A stretch of DNA of 64,000 nucleotides from Pontederia crassipes. Lineage: Eukaryota; Streptophyta; Magnoliopsida; Commelinales; Pontederiaceae. Numbering within the stretch: position 1 is the stretch's first letter; the number at the start of each line of letters is the position of its first letter. This document shows, in pieces, positions 1-10,945 of this stretch. The stretch is from positions 7,393,501-7,457,500 of the forward strand of contig CM060196.1 in the NCBI GenBank assembly GCA_030549335.1. Direction: 5' to 3'. The position numbers and the translations under genes are program-made. The notes beneath the pieces are model-generated. The model saw nothing but the letters and a program-made list of their open reading frames with translations, searched no databases and was not told where the DNA came from.

Positions 1-134
1 AAATCCACAATTTGCCTCAAAAGAACCAAGGTCCAGAACGCCAGCATCAAGATCGTCCATCTAAAAATATGTCGATCCTACGCTTCAACTTGACTGGGAG
101 TATGCTGCTACCGATAAAACTGGTAGCAGCCTAC

Positions 135-155
135 TATATATATATATATATATAT
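135..155. repeat. (TA)n microsatellite
   Basis: An uninterrupted TA dinucleotide run, followed by a short GT stretch. Confidence 0.9.
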
Positions 156-935
156 GTGTGTATTATCACTTCGCTTAATATATTTGTTGGTGAACTAGCA
201 AAAATACTATGTGAGGAATATGATATGAAGGGTTGACAACTTATTCCTCCCTTATTTGTGGTGGATATGACGAAACACCCATTTCTGGTCGAAAAAAAAA
301 ACGAATCACATATTGTGGCATGGGGGTTAGCGGATGCCAATTGTAGTCATGGGTCACTGCGTCTTCGTTGTTCAATTGTAAACATATATATGATCTCATC
401 ACCCACCTCAATCTTTTAAGTGATCACAAATGTCAATCACTTGCAAACCTGTTGATGTGGCCACATCATGACAACTTGTTCTTAGTCTCCCAGGTGACAT
501 ATATACATGCATGTACAGTACCTTCGACCCTACGAGACACGGTCATATCCATGTGAAGAAAGTAGCATTCACACGTATATTTACGAGCACAACATGTGAC
601 CCTTCATAGTGCTAGAACAACAAATGTCATCCCTTTACATCTCATCCAAGATAGAACAACAGAAGAAGCAGCTTTTTCGATCCCTATTATTAAGAAAAGG
701 AGAAGAAGATAAGAGCGATGTAGAGAGGTCTTGATCTATCTACGATGTTTAATTACACATCTTCTTTGTATGCCAAAGTGCGTAGATACATCTGAATCTT
801 TGCACAGCGTTAATAATCTATTGCTTTCATGCACTTAGAAGAACAATGTTTCCTTAATACCTTTAGAACTCCATTCATGCATTCAAGTCCAAGTTCAGAG
901 TTTCAATGAGTAGGATCGAATCTCTCCTACTCAAA

Positions 936-967
<32 letters not shown>
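936..967. repeat. (CT)n microsatellite
   Basis: A pyrimidine dinucleotide run with one interruption. Confidence 0.9.
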
Positions 968-2120
968 GTAGCTTAATCTCGTGAAACGAGCCGCATCCAT
1001 CCATAATTAACATTAATCTATCAGTGGTCGAGAGGGAACCATAAGCCTCTGCAGATTTCTAGCTAGTATTTTGATTCAAGTGGTGGAAGAGTTCTGCACG
1101 TGAAAGTTGAGGCATCTTTATATCATGCCCAACTTTTGGTAATTATAATACAGCATATCACAAAGCTTGTGTGCCAAAAGTTGCATGCTACAGTAATATG
1201 ATTAGTCACCTTGCACATTTAATTTTCACTTTGCTACAGTTATACGACTAGTCCATCTCTTATTCTTATCAAGTAGCTACCATTCAACAACCTATATAAC
1301 TTACAACTTTTGCCTTTTCGCGATAAGGTATGGGCGACACCACATTGATGGCGTTGATTCATTTTTATGCGAATTACGTATGATGACTGATTAAGCTACG
1401 TGGCAAAATTGTTTGTCAACACATGCACCATACTTTGAACTATTCATGGATCGTTATTTTATTAAAATCGAAAGTGTTACATTTTAATATTTTGTTAAAA
1501 TGAAGATTAATGCAGTCCACATTTGAGTTCCGATGTGCTAAATTCTAACAAAGAAAGAGTAATAGATGGGAAAAATCAATTTATTTTTAAGAGCCATAAA
1601 AAACCAATTAAAAGCTAGCTCAAAATGGATGTGTGCACAATACACTCCTTTAGCGCAGGCGCACTTAGTCATTGCATATATTATAACAAAGGATACACTG
1701 TACATATATTTCGACTACATGCAACTTCAACTCCATCATTAAAATTGTGTTTTCATGGTTCACTGAATGGCCTCGTCATCTAATATGAAGGAGATGTGTC
1801 TCGTCCACATCGTGTTAAACAACGTTAACATCAAAGTTCACGTGGATTGCAAAAGGGATCCACATAATCCAGTTAAAAAGTTGCACGCTTAAGGCCACAA
1901 GCACTACTGTACCACTAAAAATATTGCGGTTAAGAATACAGTAGTATACTCATGATATCTGTCGTGCACATTCCTGTCCATGCATTACAAATCAAAGTTT
2001 CTTAGATATCTGTATAATGCATATTACAATATGTGTGGTTAATTTATTTTAGCTTCTTTCTTAGGGTCACGAAAAATCTAGGGTTCTCTGGTGCTAACTT
2101 TTTGAGCTACTGACAACTGC

Positions 2121-2127
2121 TATAAAT
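2121..2127 (+). promoter_or_regulatory. Candidate TATA box of the DUF1677 gene
   Basis: TATAAAT lies about 160 bases before the chosen ATG. That leaves room for a leader of roughly 120-130 bases. Position and motif fit a plant core promoter; transcription start is inferred. Confidence 0.5.
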
Positions 2128-2281
2128 ATGATTCCAGGTTTAGCTAACTCCCTATATTGTGTGGAACCTAAGGAGACCTACCCATCTCTCGAAAGCTTAA
2201 GCTTGTTCAAGTGTTCTCTCGTGTCCACTTAAGTTGCAAGCTTCCTACTGCGATCTCTTGTCTAGACTGCGATCAATTGAC

Positions 2282-2857
2282 ATGGCTCCAAACGGAGAAA
2301 CGCTCGTAGCTCCCTTCTCGGCTGGTGCGTTCGACAACCCGCAGAAGGCACGAAGGATCTCCATGGAGGGCCTCCAGCGAGCACTGTCCGATCTCTCATT
2401 CGAGCTAAGCAAAGAGGCCCAGCTGGCAGCTGAGCCCAAACTGCCGCCCATCTCCGAGGTCGAGGACGCCAAGTGCGAGTGCTGCGGCATGTCCGAGGAG
2501 TGCACGCCGGAATACATCCGCCGCGTGCGCGACAAGTTCGCGGGGCGGTGGGTGTGCGGCCTCTGCTCGGAGGCCGTTAAGGGGGAGATGGACAAGAACG
2601 GGGGGCGACTTCGGGAGGCTCTGGACGCGCACATGGGCGTCTGCGTCAGGTTCAACCGCGTGGGCAGGGTGCACCCAGTGCTGTCCCAAGCCGAGGCCAT
2701 GAAGCAGATCCTGAGGAAGTCATCTAGGGCGAGGGCGAAGTCTAGCAGCCCCAGGGAATCAAGGGAGCAAGCCGTGAAGAAGGGAGTGATCACCAGGAGC
2801 TCTAGTTGCATTCCGGCCATAACAAAGGAGATGACTGATCAAAGACCGCTACGCTGA
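2282..2857 (+). CDS. DUF1677 family protein (plant-specific, unknown function)
   Basis: A complete single-exon frame of 191 codons. The start is the ATG at 2282 (MAPNGETLV). The frame is open further upstream only from a TTG at 2234, which is not used here. Residues about 60-130 carry the family core: a cysteine pair set CECCGMSEECTPEYI, then an RVRDKFAGRWVCGLCSEAV segment and a VCVRFNRVGR segment. The CxCC..C and CxxC cysteines suggest metal binding, but this is inference. The C-terminus is basic and serine-rich (residues about 145-185). Known family members are small plant proteins without an assigned biochemical role. Codon third positions are strongly GC-rich compared with the flanking DNA, a pattern common in monocot single-exon genes. 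No neighbour forms an operon-like unit with it. Confidence 0.88.
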   Translation: MAPNGETLVAPFSAGAFDNPQKARRISMEGLQRALSDLSFELSKEAQLAAEPKLPPISEVEDAKCECCGMSEECTPEYIRRVRDKFAGRWVCGLCSEAVKGEMDKNGGRLREALDAHMGVCVRFNRVGRVHPVLSQAEAMKQILRKSSRARAKSSSPRESREQAVKKGVITRSSSCIPAITKEMTDQRPLR

Positions 2858-3600
2858 AGGGCTCAGTAAAACCATATATTTTGCAGCCTGATCATTTGGC
2901 TGTTTATAGGAGAATAGAGTAAGGGCTTCATGCGTTTTTCTGCACGAGTCCTGTAAATATAAGCATCTCGCTCCAAACGTTCTATTCCTACGTAGTTGCA
3001 TGATGTTTTGGCTGACACGGCCAAGAAGATTACCCTGGCAGCTAATTGCCTAATAGGGTTTTTTTCGTTGGCTGTGCCAAGCATCATCCATCATATTTAT
3101 TTCTGCTCTTTCTTCCCCTTTTTCCCTTTTTTTTTGGGTGTGTGGGTGTTCATGCAACCCTATGCGGTCAAGCTTTTCTCTAATGGAGTGTGTTTTTGAG
3201 GGGTGATCTTGGATCAATATGCATGGCCAGATCCCCTTTCGTCATCTTGCATGTCTCCATTGGGGTTTTGTTTGCTCCATAAACACTGGGGTTCTGTTCT
3301 GTCAGTAGTACTGCTCTTTTGAACCACTTATGAGCTCATGTAGACGTTTTTATGCATGATCATATTCGTGGAGGACGAGTGGTCAAGTAGTTTGATTTTA
3401 ATCAGATTTAAGGAAGCGTCGGGGTCCTTGTATGTAATGAACATTGGATATGTACATGTATCATATTTTATACTGGTGGTAATGGATGGGATGCTATTAA
3501 TTCTAGTTTATTATTGCTGTTAATTTTACTATTTGTCCACTCCCTTCCTATAATCCACCAACAGCGATCTGTAATAAACAATAATAGACAAAAAAAGTTG

Positions 3601-3605
<5 letters not shown>

Positions 3606-3652
<47 letters not shown>

Positions 3653-3676
3653 ATCTGCAGTACTTGTAATTAGTGA
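3606..3676. repeat. (TA)n array with attached ATCTGCAGTACTTGTAAT tail
   Basis: A TA run of about 44 bases ends in TAG and is followed by the string ATCTGCAGTACTTGTAAT. The same arrangement recurs after the TA run at 4255-4292, so array and tail form a repeated unit. Confidence 0.7.
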
Positions 3677-4210
3677 CAGGGAGAAACATTTTTCACTGGG
3701 TTCATCATTTATCATTACTTATTAGTTATTAGTCAAAAAAATTGATATTATTCTTTAATATTGAATCAATTTTAATTTTCATCACATTTTTAATAAAAAA
3801 TTATGAGATAAAAAATATCTAAGTAAATATATTATTTTCAACCTAACATTAATCTTAAAACATGATATTTTAAAATTCGTAAATATTAATATAGCTAACT
3901 AAAAAATATATTTTATAGACAATTCAGTTAATTTATTATAAAAATATTAACAATATAAAAGTCTTAACAATATCGTACAATATCAAACATAATATTTTGT
4001 TATATGATATAAAAAAATAGTTAGTAAAAACTACATTCTTTAACTCTTGAAAATACCCAACGTACCATTTATTAAGAAAAAAATAACTATAATCATGCAT
4101 GGAGCAGAGTTTCGAGCTTAAGCCCTCTATGAAGAGAAAAAGCCTCTTCTGCCACTATCAACTAAGTTGCAAATATAATGAGCATGGGAACTCACTTGGC
4201 TGTGCATTTG

Positions 4211-4253
4211 CTTGTAATGCAACGAAACTAGTGATAATATTATATACATCCAT

Positions 4254-4293
<40 letters not shown>

Positions 4294-4352
4294 CGATCTG
4301 CAGTACTTGTAATGCAACGGAACTAGTGATAATATTATATACATCCATTGAT
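4211..4352. repeat. 47 bp direct duplication flanking a (TA)n array
   Basis: The segment beginning CTTGTAATGCAACG at 4211-4257 is repeated at 4306-4352 with one visible mismatch. Between the copies lie a TA run (4255-4292) and the ATCTGCAGTA tail also seen near 3650. The arrangement suggests slippage or unequal exchange at the TA run. Confidence 0.8.
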
Positions 4353-4657
4353 GACAATAGTCAGACTCTATATTAGTGGACACAAGGATTTTTAATGTAC
4401 TTAATAATTAAATTTATCAAGATTACAAATCCTAAAGTCACCTAATCAAATTTAGAAAAGTGCATTAATTTGTTACGATCCGGTAAAATACCACTCAATT
4501 TGGTGAATCACATTCAAGTTCTTTTCTACGTATGGTTTGGATACAATTAATGCATTCATACATACATCCATATGTATATACACATAATAAAATCTAGTAT
4601 AAGAAATTTCCTTCAATTAATATATATATATATACACTTTTGCACTAAAATATCAAC

Positions 4658-4690
<33 letters not shown>

Positions 4691-5632
4691 TTCAGTTTTC
4701 TTAATTAATACTTGCTACAGTTTATTTCTTTTATGCTTGTATGCTGACCACTGTTTAATCTAGAAAACCAATATTCCAATACTTTGAAAATAAATATTTT
4801 TTAAATAATAAAATTTCCTTTTTTATATTATGTTTATATTTTATTTCAATATATGTATTTTTATACGTAATAAGATATATAAGTTTTCATTTATTTTTAT
4901 TTGTAATATTGTTATCTTTTTTTGTTTATTAAACATAAAAGTGAACACATCCGAAAATTAGTGAAGAGAAAAAACAATATAAAATTTTCAACTGCATTTA
5001 GGGACAGTCAGCCCATTAGACGTGCCAATCTATACGGGCCTTTTGGGCTTATGTCATAGGGTTTTTTTTCGTGACACGATGCACAAAGTCTCGTAGCGCC
5101 AATGCCTCTTAAGCTTTCGATCGCTCATGCAGCCGCTCCACACTACGTAATTTTGTGGAGGATCAACAAGTTATCCGCCACTATGACATAATTTTATAAG
5201 GTCATCGTTATGAATAACCAAGTTACCCATAGAGCTATTTTACATTTTCATTTTTGTATTGAAACTCTCTTATTTATGGTATATCAGAGAAGAGTCCACT
5301 AGTACTTTCTTAGGCCTAGATGTATTCTATATTTTTTATAATACAATCAAGCTTTTTTAATTTTAATATCTGGCCTTGAATGTGGGGTGACAACTCATAT
5401 CGTGACTCTTTTCAGTGCTCCATGATTCCTCGGATGCCCCTTCATATCACGGTCCCATGACGACTCGTCGAACACTCTCATCATGTCCGTGATTGAAAGT
5501 CTATAAGAGCGACTCTTGATATAGTCGTCTCGATCATAGAACTTATGCTACATACTCAAAATAAGCTTGGCTAGCTGTCCCTTCATCTAATTGTCATAGT
5601 GATCTTGTGTTTGAAAATGCTCTCATGACAAG

Positions 5633-5644
5633 TGGTATCAGAGC
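5633..5644 (+). other. Primer-binding site (tRNA-iMet) of the decayed LTR element
   Basis: TGGTATCAGAGC sits two bases after the putative LTR end CA. It matches the 12-base complement of plant initiator tRNA-Met that primes many retrotransposons. The same motif follows the SIRE 5' LTR at 10933. Confidence 0.6.
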
Positions 5645-6949
5645 AATTCATCTTGCTCAGATTCATGTGATGATGACCCAATTGTGTCATCGCAATGTGC
5701 CATGGCGTGAGAAAAAAGTGCTTCCACTCGAAAACCCCTACTACGCCCAAGTGCACTGGTGGCATGGTCCCTGATGATGTCAACGACGAATGCTTAGCAA
5801 GCTTCATCGTCATACGCCCAATTGTGCTCCACAGCAAGTTCATCATACATTTGTGTCATGTTAAGGAACGTTTGTCATGCACCCACCAAACGGGGACAAT
5901 TATGCATCGTTCACTCGAGCGAATCACCACTCACATGTATAGTCGAGAATCTTGAAGTGTCATGTTGCTCAAGAAGAGTGCCCAGCCATGATGGTCTTGC
6001 ATCACTCATACCATGAGGTCGCATTACATGTCCAATGGTGTCCCGTGTCACATTCAGAGACTATCGTCATGCCCAGCCATGACAATCTAGCATCGCTCAA
6101 CGCTTTGTGACATCGCATCATATGTCCAATCATGCAACATGAAGTGGCCAAGTTGGCTCAATGTCAAGCATCAAAAGGTTCAATGTCCCTTTCGTCTATG
6201 GAATATCATTTATAAATATCTTGTCGTGTCGTCAACCCAATCTGCCGCATCAAGGTGACTTCCACAAATGGGGCAAATCGTTGATCTCTTGCAAACACTC
6301 TGGGATGAATTATCGACCTATCCTAGCTCTTTAAATATCCTCCGACAACCGACGTAATGTCACCTATCGAGAGTTGGGACAAACCTGTTGCATGCCAACA
6401 TAAACCGACACCTCAACTTCAATGACCAATCTAATAAATGATCTAAACATCGGGGATTTGACGAACCTTGGCGTGATTTTGCCAAGTGTTCCACCGCCAA
6501 CTGAAGGAATGTTTACATTTTCTTTCAGCCAACTCCTTAAATAATTAAAGCGTCCTCCAAAGATCGAAGTTCAAGGTTCGAAAGACACATTGTCGATGTC
6601 GTCCTTTCGAACGAAGATGAGGTGAACTTAGGAGCTCTTGTCATGAGTTTTCCAACATCAATCCGCTTGCTATCAAGCGGAGCGTCTTCATGAGCATCCC
6701 CGTGAATCGGTGAAGACTCAGACATCTACTCTTCTGCAAGAGTGCTCGATGGATAAGTATGAAAAATGCATGATCTTTGTCGACAAGCACAACGATATCA
6801 CTTTGTCCAAACTGCGAATCAACAAATATTAAAGGTGCATTATCTAACACTATCATTGCTTCGTCCATGTCTAAAGGTGTTGTCGAAACTTCAAAGAGAT
6901 ATTTTAAGATCGAAAAAAGGCACATCTTAAGAAATCTTCAAGATGTGAT

Positions 6950-7385
6950 GAGCTTACGGTGGCAATGCCACTACGACGATATGGAACGTGGTAACGTTGA
7001 TCCTATTAAAACATGAGATGAATTTAGATGTTAGCTCATCAATTATTTATGCCCTATCTCATCAGGACTGAATGCGAAGATTATGTTGTTCAATATTAGT
7101 GAAAAGGGGCACGTTGAAAGCGTACGTGAAAGAATTCACCGAGCTTCACCTACAAAACTCCCATGTGGACGTATGGCAATCCTCATTAAGGGTTTAAATT
7201 TTTAAGTCTTGGACTAGGATGGAGTTGGAGCAATTAGATTGTCCCAACCTTTGCTCGCTAGTCGTCGCTGCTGGATCGTTCGTGGAGTATACCAACATGA
7301 ACACCACACCACCAAAGCTCTTAGACAAGAGCAATGGTGGAGAGAAATTCAAAGTCACAAGAAGGCAAGCTAGACTATCAAGGCA
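6950..7385 (+). pseudogene. Retrotransposon gag fragment (Retrotrans_gag-like), broken
   Basis: In the + strand, LRWQCHYDDMERGNVD (about 6952-7000) followed by a DEF resembles the W..R..D...G....W.DF core of plant gypsy gag proteins. Further on, VKEFTELHLQ and SWTRMELEQLDCPNL match the later gag block, which runs V.EF..L then LK.W...EL...G..DL. Stops and a frameshift separate the blocks, so no protein is made. Family assignment rests on pattern recall and not on alignment. Confidence 0.5.
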
Positions 7386-7424
7386 AAAGTAAGGAAGATC
7401 GAGATAGGAAAATCAAGTCAAGTC

Positions 7425-8633
7425 CGAATAAATTACATGAATGGTCTCCCAACTTTGAGTCGATTTCCAACTGATCCCCCAACTTCAATTTATAATCAGA
7501 ACGTCCCTCATCTTTTATTTTCTTACACGATTAGTCCTCTTGACCGGTGAAAGTGGATTTTTCGATTGCCTTACATACGTGGCCGACACGTCAGCCGTTC
7601 TCTCTCATCCACATCATTTAAGTCATCCACGTCATTTAACGCTCCAAACTAGGTAAATTACACGGATCGTCCCCCAACTTTGAATCTATTTCTAAATAGT
7701 CCCCCAACTTTGATATTATTACACAATTCATCTACTTGATCGATAAGAAACAGTCTCTCGATTATCTTGCGACGTGGTATAATAAAATATAATAAAAAAC
7801 TTTAACTAGCTGGTATCATATAATAAATATTATTATAAAATTTTTAGGACGCGAACGAACTGGCAGAGGAGGGGTGTCGCCCCCCCTCTCCAAGCTCGCC
7901 TTTTGGCGAGCTGGCATAGGGGGCGCCGGCCCCCGTCTCCAAGCTCGCCCACTGGCGAGCTTCGCACAAGGAGCGCTAACGCCTCCTCGCGAGTTCGTCG
8001 ACGCTCCTATAATTTTTATTTTTTATAGTCTCTCAACTTTAAGTCGTTTAGGATCGTCGACGAGCTCGTGAGGGGACGTTGATGCCCCTTGTGCGAAGCT
8101 CGCTAGTGGACGAGCTTGGAGAGGACGGTCGGCGTCCCCTATGCCAACTCGCCAAAGGGCGAGCTTAGAGAGGGGGCCGACACCCCCCTCTGTCAGCTCG
8201 TCCGCGTCCTTAATTTTTTATAATATTTTTTATTATGTGATGTTAGCTAGTTAAATTTTTTTATTATATTTTATTATGCCACGTCGCAAGATAAATGGGA
8301 GACTATTTCTTATCGGTCAAATGGATGAATCGTGTAATAATATCAAAGTTGGAGGACTATTTTGAAATCGATTCAAAGTTGGGGGACGATTCATGTAATT
8401 TATCTAGTTTGGAGCATTAAATGACGTGGATGACTTAAATGACGTGGATGAGAGAGAAATGGTTGACGTGTCGGCCACGTATGCAAGACAATCGAAAAAT
8501 CCACTATCACCAGTCAAGAGGACTAATCATACAAGAAAATAAAAGATGACGAACGTTCTGGTTATAAATTAAAGTTGGGGGACTAGTTGAAAATCGACTC
8601 AAAGTTAGGGGACCATTCGTATAATTTACCCGA
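7425..8633. mobile_element. 1.2 kb foldback / MITE-like palindromic element
   Basis: The two halves are inverted copies of each other over nearly their whole length. Each arm is about 580 bases, with a central spacer of about 40 bases near 8009-8050. Left tip: ATAAATTACATGAATGGTC. Right tip, reverse complement: GGGTAAATTATACGAATGG. The arms share ATGGTCCCC-type, ACGTGGCCGACACGTCA-type and GC-rich AGCTCGCC blocks. A second terminus-like sequence, GGTAAATTACACGGATCGTC, occurs inside each arm (7651 and 8405), which suggests a palindrome within a palindrome. No transposase frame is present. No target-site duplication could be recognised. Confidence 0.75.
7651..8405. repeat. Inner inverted repeat nested at the centre of the foldback element
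   Basis: The inner unit runs from AGGTAAATTACACGG to GATTCATGTAATTTATCT. The outer arms immediately beside it (CTCCAAACT and AGTTTGGAG) are exactly complementary. Removing the inner unit would therefore leave the outer palindrome with almost no loop. This fits insertion of a related foldback at the outer centre, or arm extension by internal duplication. Confidence 0.55.
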
Positions 8634-8841
8634 CAATGAACGTGTAGCGACACTCGAAATAAACAAGTTCTAAGATGTCTCATCAAAGAATTGTCGAAAT
8701 CTCAAATGACCATCAACCGTGAAATAGTCATTTGAAGGATGGATGAATCCATATCGCAACCATATGCAACATGAAGACATCAAACTAGGACCCTTTGTCT
8801 AATCGCCGCACGTGATCTTGTGTCTGAAAATGACCCTGACA

Positions 8842-9101
8842 CTTGTCCAACGGCTGCTAATTGGAATCAACATCCGTCCATGTATACTTGTACATCGATC
8901 CAATGCCTCTGGTTAGATGTATTATTCACAATTAATCCTTCGCAAAAGAGTCACATCCATATACATCTTCAATTGTGCATCTTCTATATTACTCTCCTTT
9001 CCCTCCAATCGAAGTGTTGCTCGCGCCGTCTCCATCCCCTTCGCCCTAGCCCTCGCCCTCGCAAAAGTGTGGTGTTGGAGTGCTTATCTCATTGCTAGAC
9101 G
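8842..9101. other. Short spacer between LTR remnant and PurK-like pseudogene
   Basis: No gene was recognised. The last bases, with repeated CCTCGCCCT-like strings, could be the leader of the adjacent gene fragment. Confidence 0.4.
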
Positions 9102-9955
9102 ATGTCGTTGCGTCTGTCTTCCCCGGCCCACTTCCACCACCGTTCCTCCTCCATAGTTTACACTAGAAATAGAGTACAATTTCGATTGGGATTAATGGTC
9201 CAATTGCATCGATGTGACAAGAATAAGATCTTCACGATGTTGTCTTCTCCTTCCTCTACTTCTTTGGATCGATCAGTGGTGGTTCTGTCTTTGAGCACAT
9301 GTCAAGGCGACGGCTCTTCCGATCAGTTTGTATTGTTTTGATTTTTCTTTCTTTTCCCTGTATTAAAATTTTGGTCTTCATGTAAAGGAAGTCTTTTCTT
9401 CCTTTTCTGAACAAATGCAAACTAGAAGAAGTCGTGGTTCGGGGAGTATTGGATACGATGGTAGGTGTTCTCGGAGGAGGGCAGTTGGGAAAAATGTTGT
9501 GCCAATCGGCAAGACAATTGGGTGTAAAAGTTGTGACCTTGGATCCGTTGGAGTCGAGTTCTTCTAGCGTCATGGTCGTGGGAGACTTTAATGATGGTGA
9601 CACGGTCCAGGAATTCACAAAAAGGTTAGGATACTTTTGTGTTGGTTACCTTTTATTAAGGGTTGCTTACAGACTTCAACCCCGCAAAAGTATCATTTTC
9701 TTTTGTTGGGTAAGCTAGATGTGATTAACAGTAGAGATTGAGCATGTTGATGTTGTTACTTTTGAGGAACTCAAGAAACAAGGGATTTATTGCCAACCTA
9801 ATTAAAGCCTCTACCATAAGAATAATTTGAGTATATCATATGATCACCCCTTTAATGAAAGGGTAAAATATTTTTTTTATTTAAATAAAGTTCATTGCAT
9901 ATCTATTGATAAAAGTCCCAGTCCTCGTACAAGATATGGAGAAGTATCAAAGGAG
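9102..9955 (+). pseudogene. Broken fragment of plant AIR carboxylase (PurK-type) gene
   Basis: At 9443-9620 the frame reads VRGVLDTMVGVLGGGQLGK, then LCQSARQLGVKVVTLDP and VGDFNDGDTVQEFTKR. This is the N-terminal nucleotide-binding block of the PurK/ATP-grasp half of plant phosphoribosylaminoimidazole carboxylase. After an intron-like gap (about 9625-9725) homology resumes with LTVEIEHVDVVTFEELKKQG and CQPN, then a one-base frameshift before KASTIRI (near 9806-9830). A possible transit-peptide exon starts at 9102 (MSLRLSSPAHFHH). Retained introns indicate a genomic duplicate and not a retrocopy. The fragment ends before most of the catalytic domain, at the SIRE insertion. The intact enzyme acts in plastid purine synthesis; this copy cannot. 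Confidence 0.7.
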
Positions 9956-9958
9956 GGT

Positions 9959-9963
9959 AATTC
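9959..9963. repeat. SIRE target-site duplication, left copy (AATTC)
   Basis: AATTC directly precedes the TGTTGAATC start of the 5' LTR. It is repeated directly after the 3' LTR at 35106-35110. Confidence 0.88.
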
Positions 9964-10930
9964 TGTTGAATCTTATATTTTGATGATAACAAATTAAATG
10001 GACATAAAAGTTATTAATCTATGCTCAAGTGATGATAATGCAGGTGTAGGATTGATATGACCACATTCGCAGAAGAAATCGACAAATTAGAACTGCAAGA
10101 AAAATTTTCAGACACGACCGGTCGACCCACCGGTCGACCGACCATAAGCACAGGTCGATCGATATTCAGTGGAAGGAAAGACGAGATTACACCAGTCGAC
10201 GTCAAGACTATACCGGTCGACATTGAGACATTTCTGGTCGATATATCGGTCGATAGACCGGTCGATCGGACAACTTCAAAAGCCTGAAAAAGTAGCAACG
10301 GTCACATAGATCGGTCGACCGGCCCGTCCCAGCGATCAACCGACCTCTCGGTCAAATGAACAATAACGGTTGGAATTTTTGAGGAGAAAATTGTGGAAAT
10401 AATTTTGAATAAATTTTCACCTCCTGGAGCCTATAAAAGTAGTGCCAAGGCCTGAAGGAAAATCATCCAAGCAAGAGAAAGCATTCTATAGCTCCACTCA
10501 AGTTTTTGAGCATAAAAGTGCAACTTTCTTCCCTTTTCTTTTCTAAGCCTTGAGTGAGAGAAAATTTGTGAAAGAAAAGAGTTAGAGAGAATTTATTTTC
10601 TGATTTAGTGAGATTGAGAGCTCCTTGTATAAGATGTGTGCCTTGCCTCTTGAGCAAAGAAGAAGGCTTGATTGTGTAAAAGAGGGTTGTTCTCTCCCTA
10701 CAAGAAAAGAGAAAGATAATGAATCTCCGACGATCTCGAGGTCGAGAAGTCGGAGCGGGGAAGTAGGCCAAAGACTTGTGACCGAACCTCATCATCATAT
10801 TGTGTCTCATTGAGTTGATATTTATTTGCTTGTGATCGGCTTTTTTATCGTTCTTTCCGAAAGTGAATTTTGAGAAGATTTTTTAGTACACCAATTCACC
10901 CCCCCCCCTCTTGGTGCCTTTGATCCTATA
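9964..10930 (+). repeat. SIRE 5' LTR
   Basis: It starts TGTTGAATC and ends CTATA (canonical CA mutated to TA), just before the primer site. A partner of similar sequence lies at 34071-35105. The first third carries a cluster of GGTCGACC-type palindromes (about 10118-10350). A C-run and the string TTGGTGCCTTTGATCCT mark the 3' end in both LTRs. Confidence 0.9.
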
Positions 10931-10932
10931 AT

Positions 10933-10945
10933 TGGTATCAGAGCC
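10933..10945 (+). other. SIRE primer-binding site (tRNA-iMet)
   Basis: TGGTATCAGAGCC begins two bases after the 5' LTR end. It matches the complement of the plant initiator tRNA-Met 3' end. Confidence 0.9.

Larger units (their letters stand above)
1..2120. other. Intergenic region upstream of the DUF1677 gene
   Basis: No open frame here looks like a gene. The sequence is AT-rich and holds a TA dinucleotide run (about 135-155) and a CT run (about 936-967). The last few hundred bases are presumably the promoter of the DUF1677 gene. Nothing else was recognised. Confidence 0.6.
2858..5380. other. Intergenic region with TA microsatellites
   Basis: This holds the 3' flank of the DUF1677 gene and then AT-rich DNA. 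TA arrays lie near 3606-3649, 4255-4292, 4619-4635 and 4662-4690. Two of them are linked to a duplicated segment, annotated separately. No gene was recognised. Confidence 0.6.
5400..8841 (+). mobile_element. Decayed LTR retrotransposon remnant (gypsy-like gag)
   Basis: Two segments of about 50 bp resemble each other: 5577-5630 and 8791-8841. Both contain GTGATCTTGTGT.TGAAAATG and both end in CA. The first is followed by TGGTATCAGAGC (5633-5644), the primer-binding site for initiator tRNA-Met. They are read as the 3' ends of the left and right LTRs. Between them lie a gag remnant (about 6950-7385) and an inserted foldback element. No pol was recognised, so the element has a large deletion or was non-autonomous. 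The left LTR start and a TSD could not be fixed. Confidence 0.55.

Noticed and set aside
2245..2820. Minus-strand 191-codon frame opposite the DUF1677 gene
   Set aside because: A shadow of the GC-rich sense frame, with no family resemblance.
5633..5644. TGGTATCAGAGC as part of a tRNA gene
   Set aside because: It matches only the 12-base complement of a tRNA 3' end; no cloverleaf surrounds it. It is a primer-binding site.
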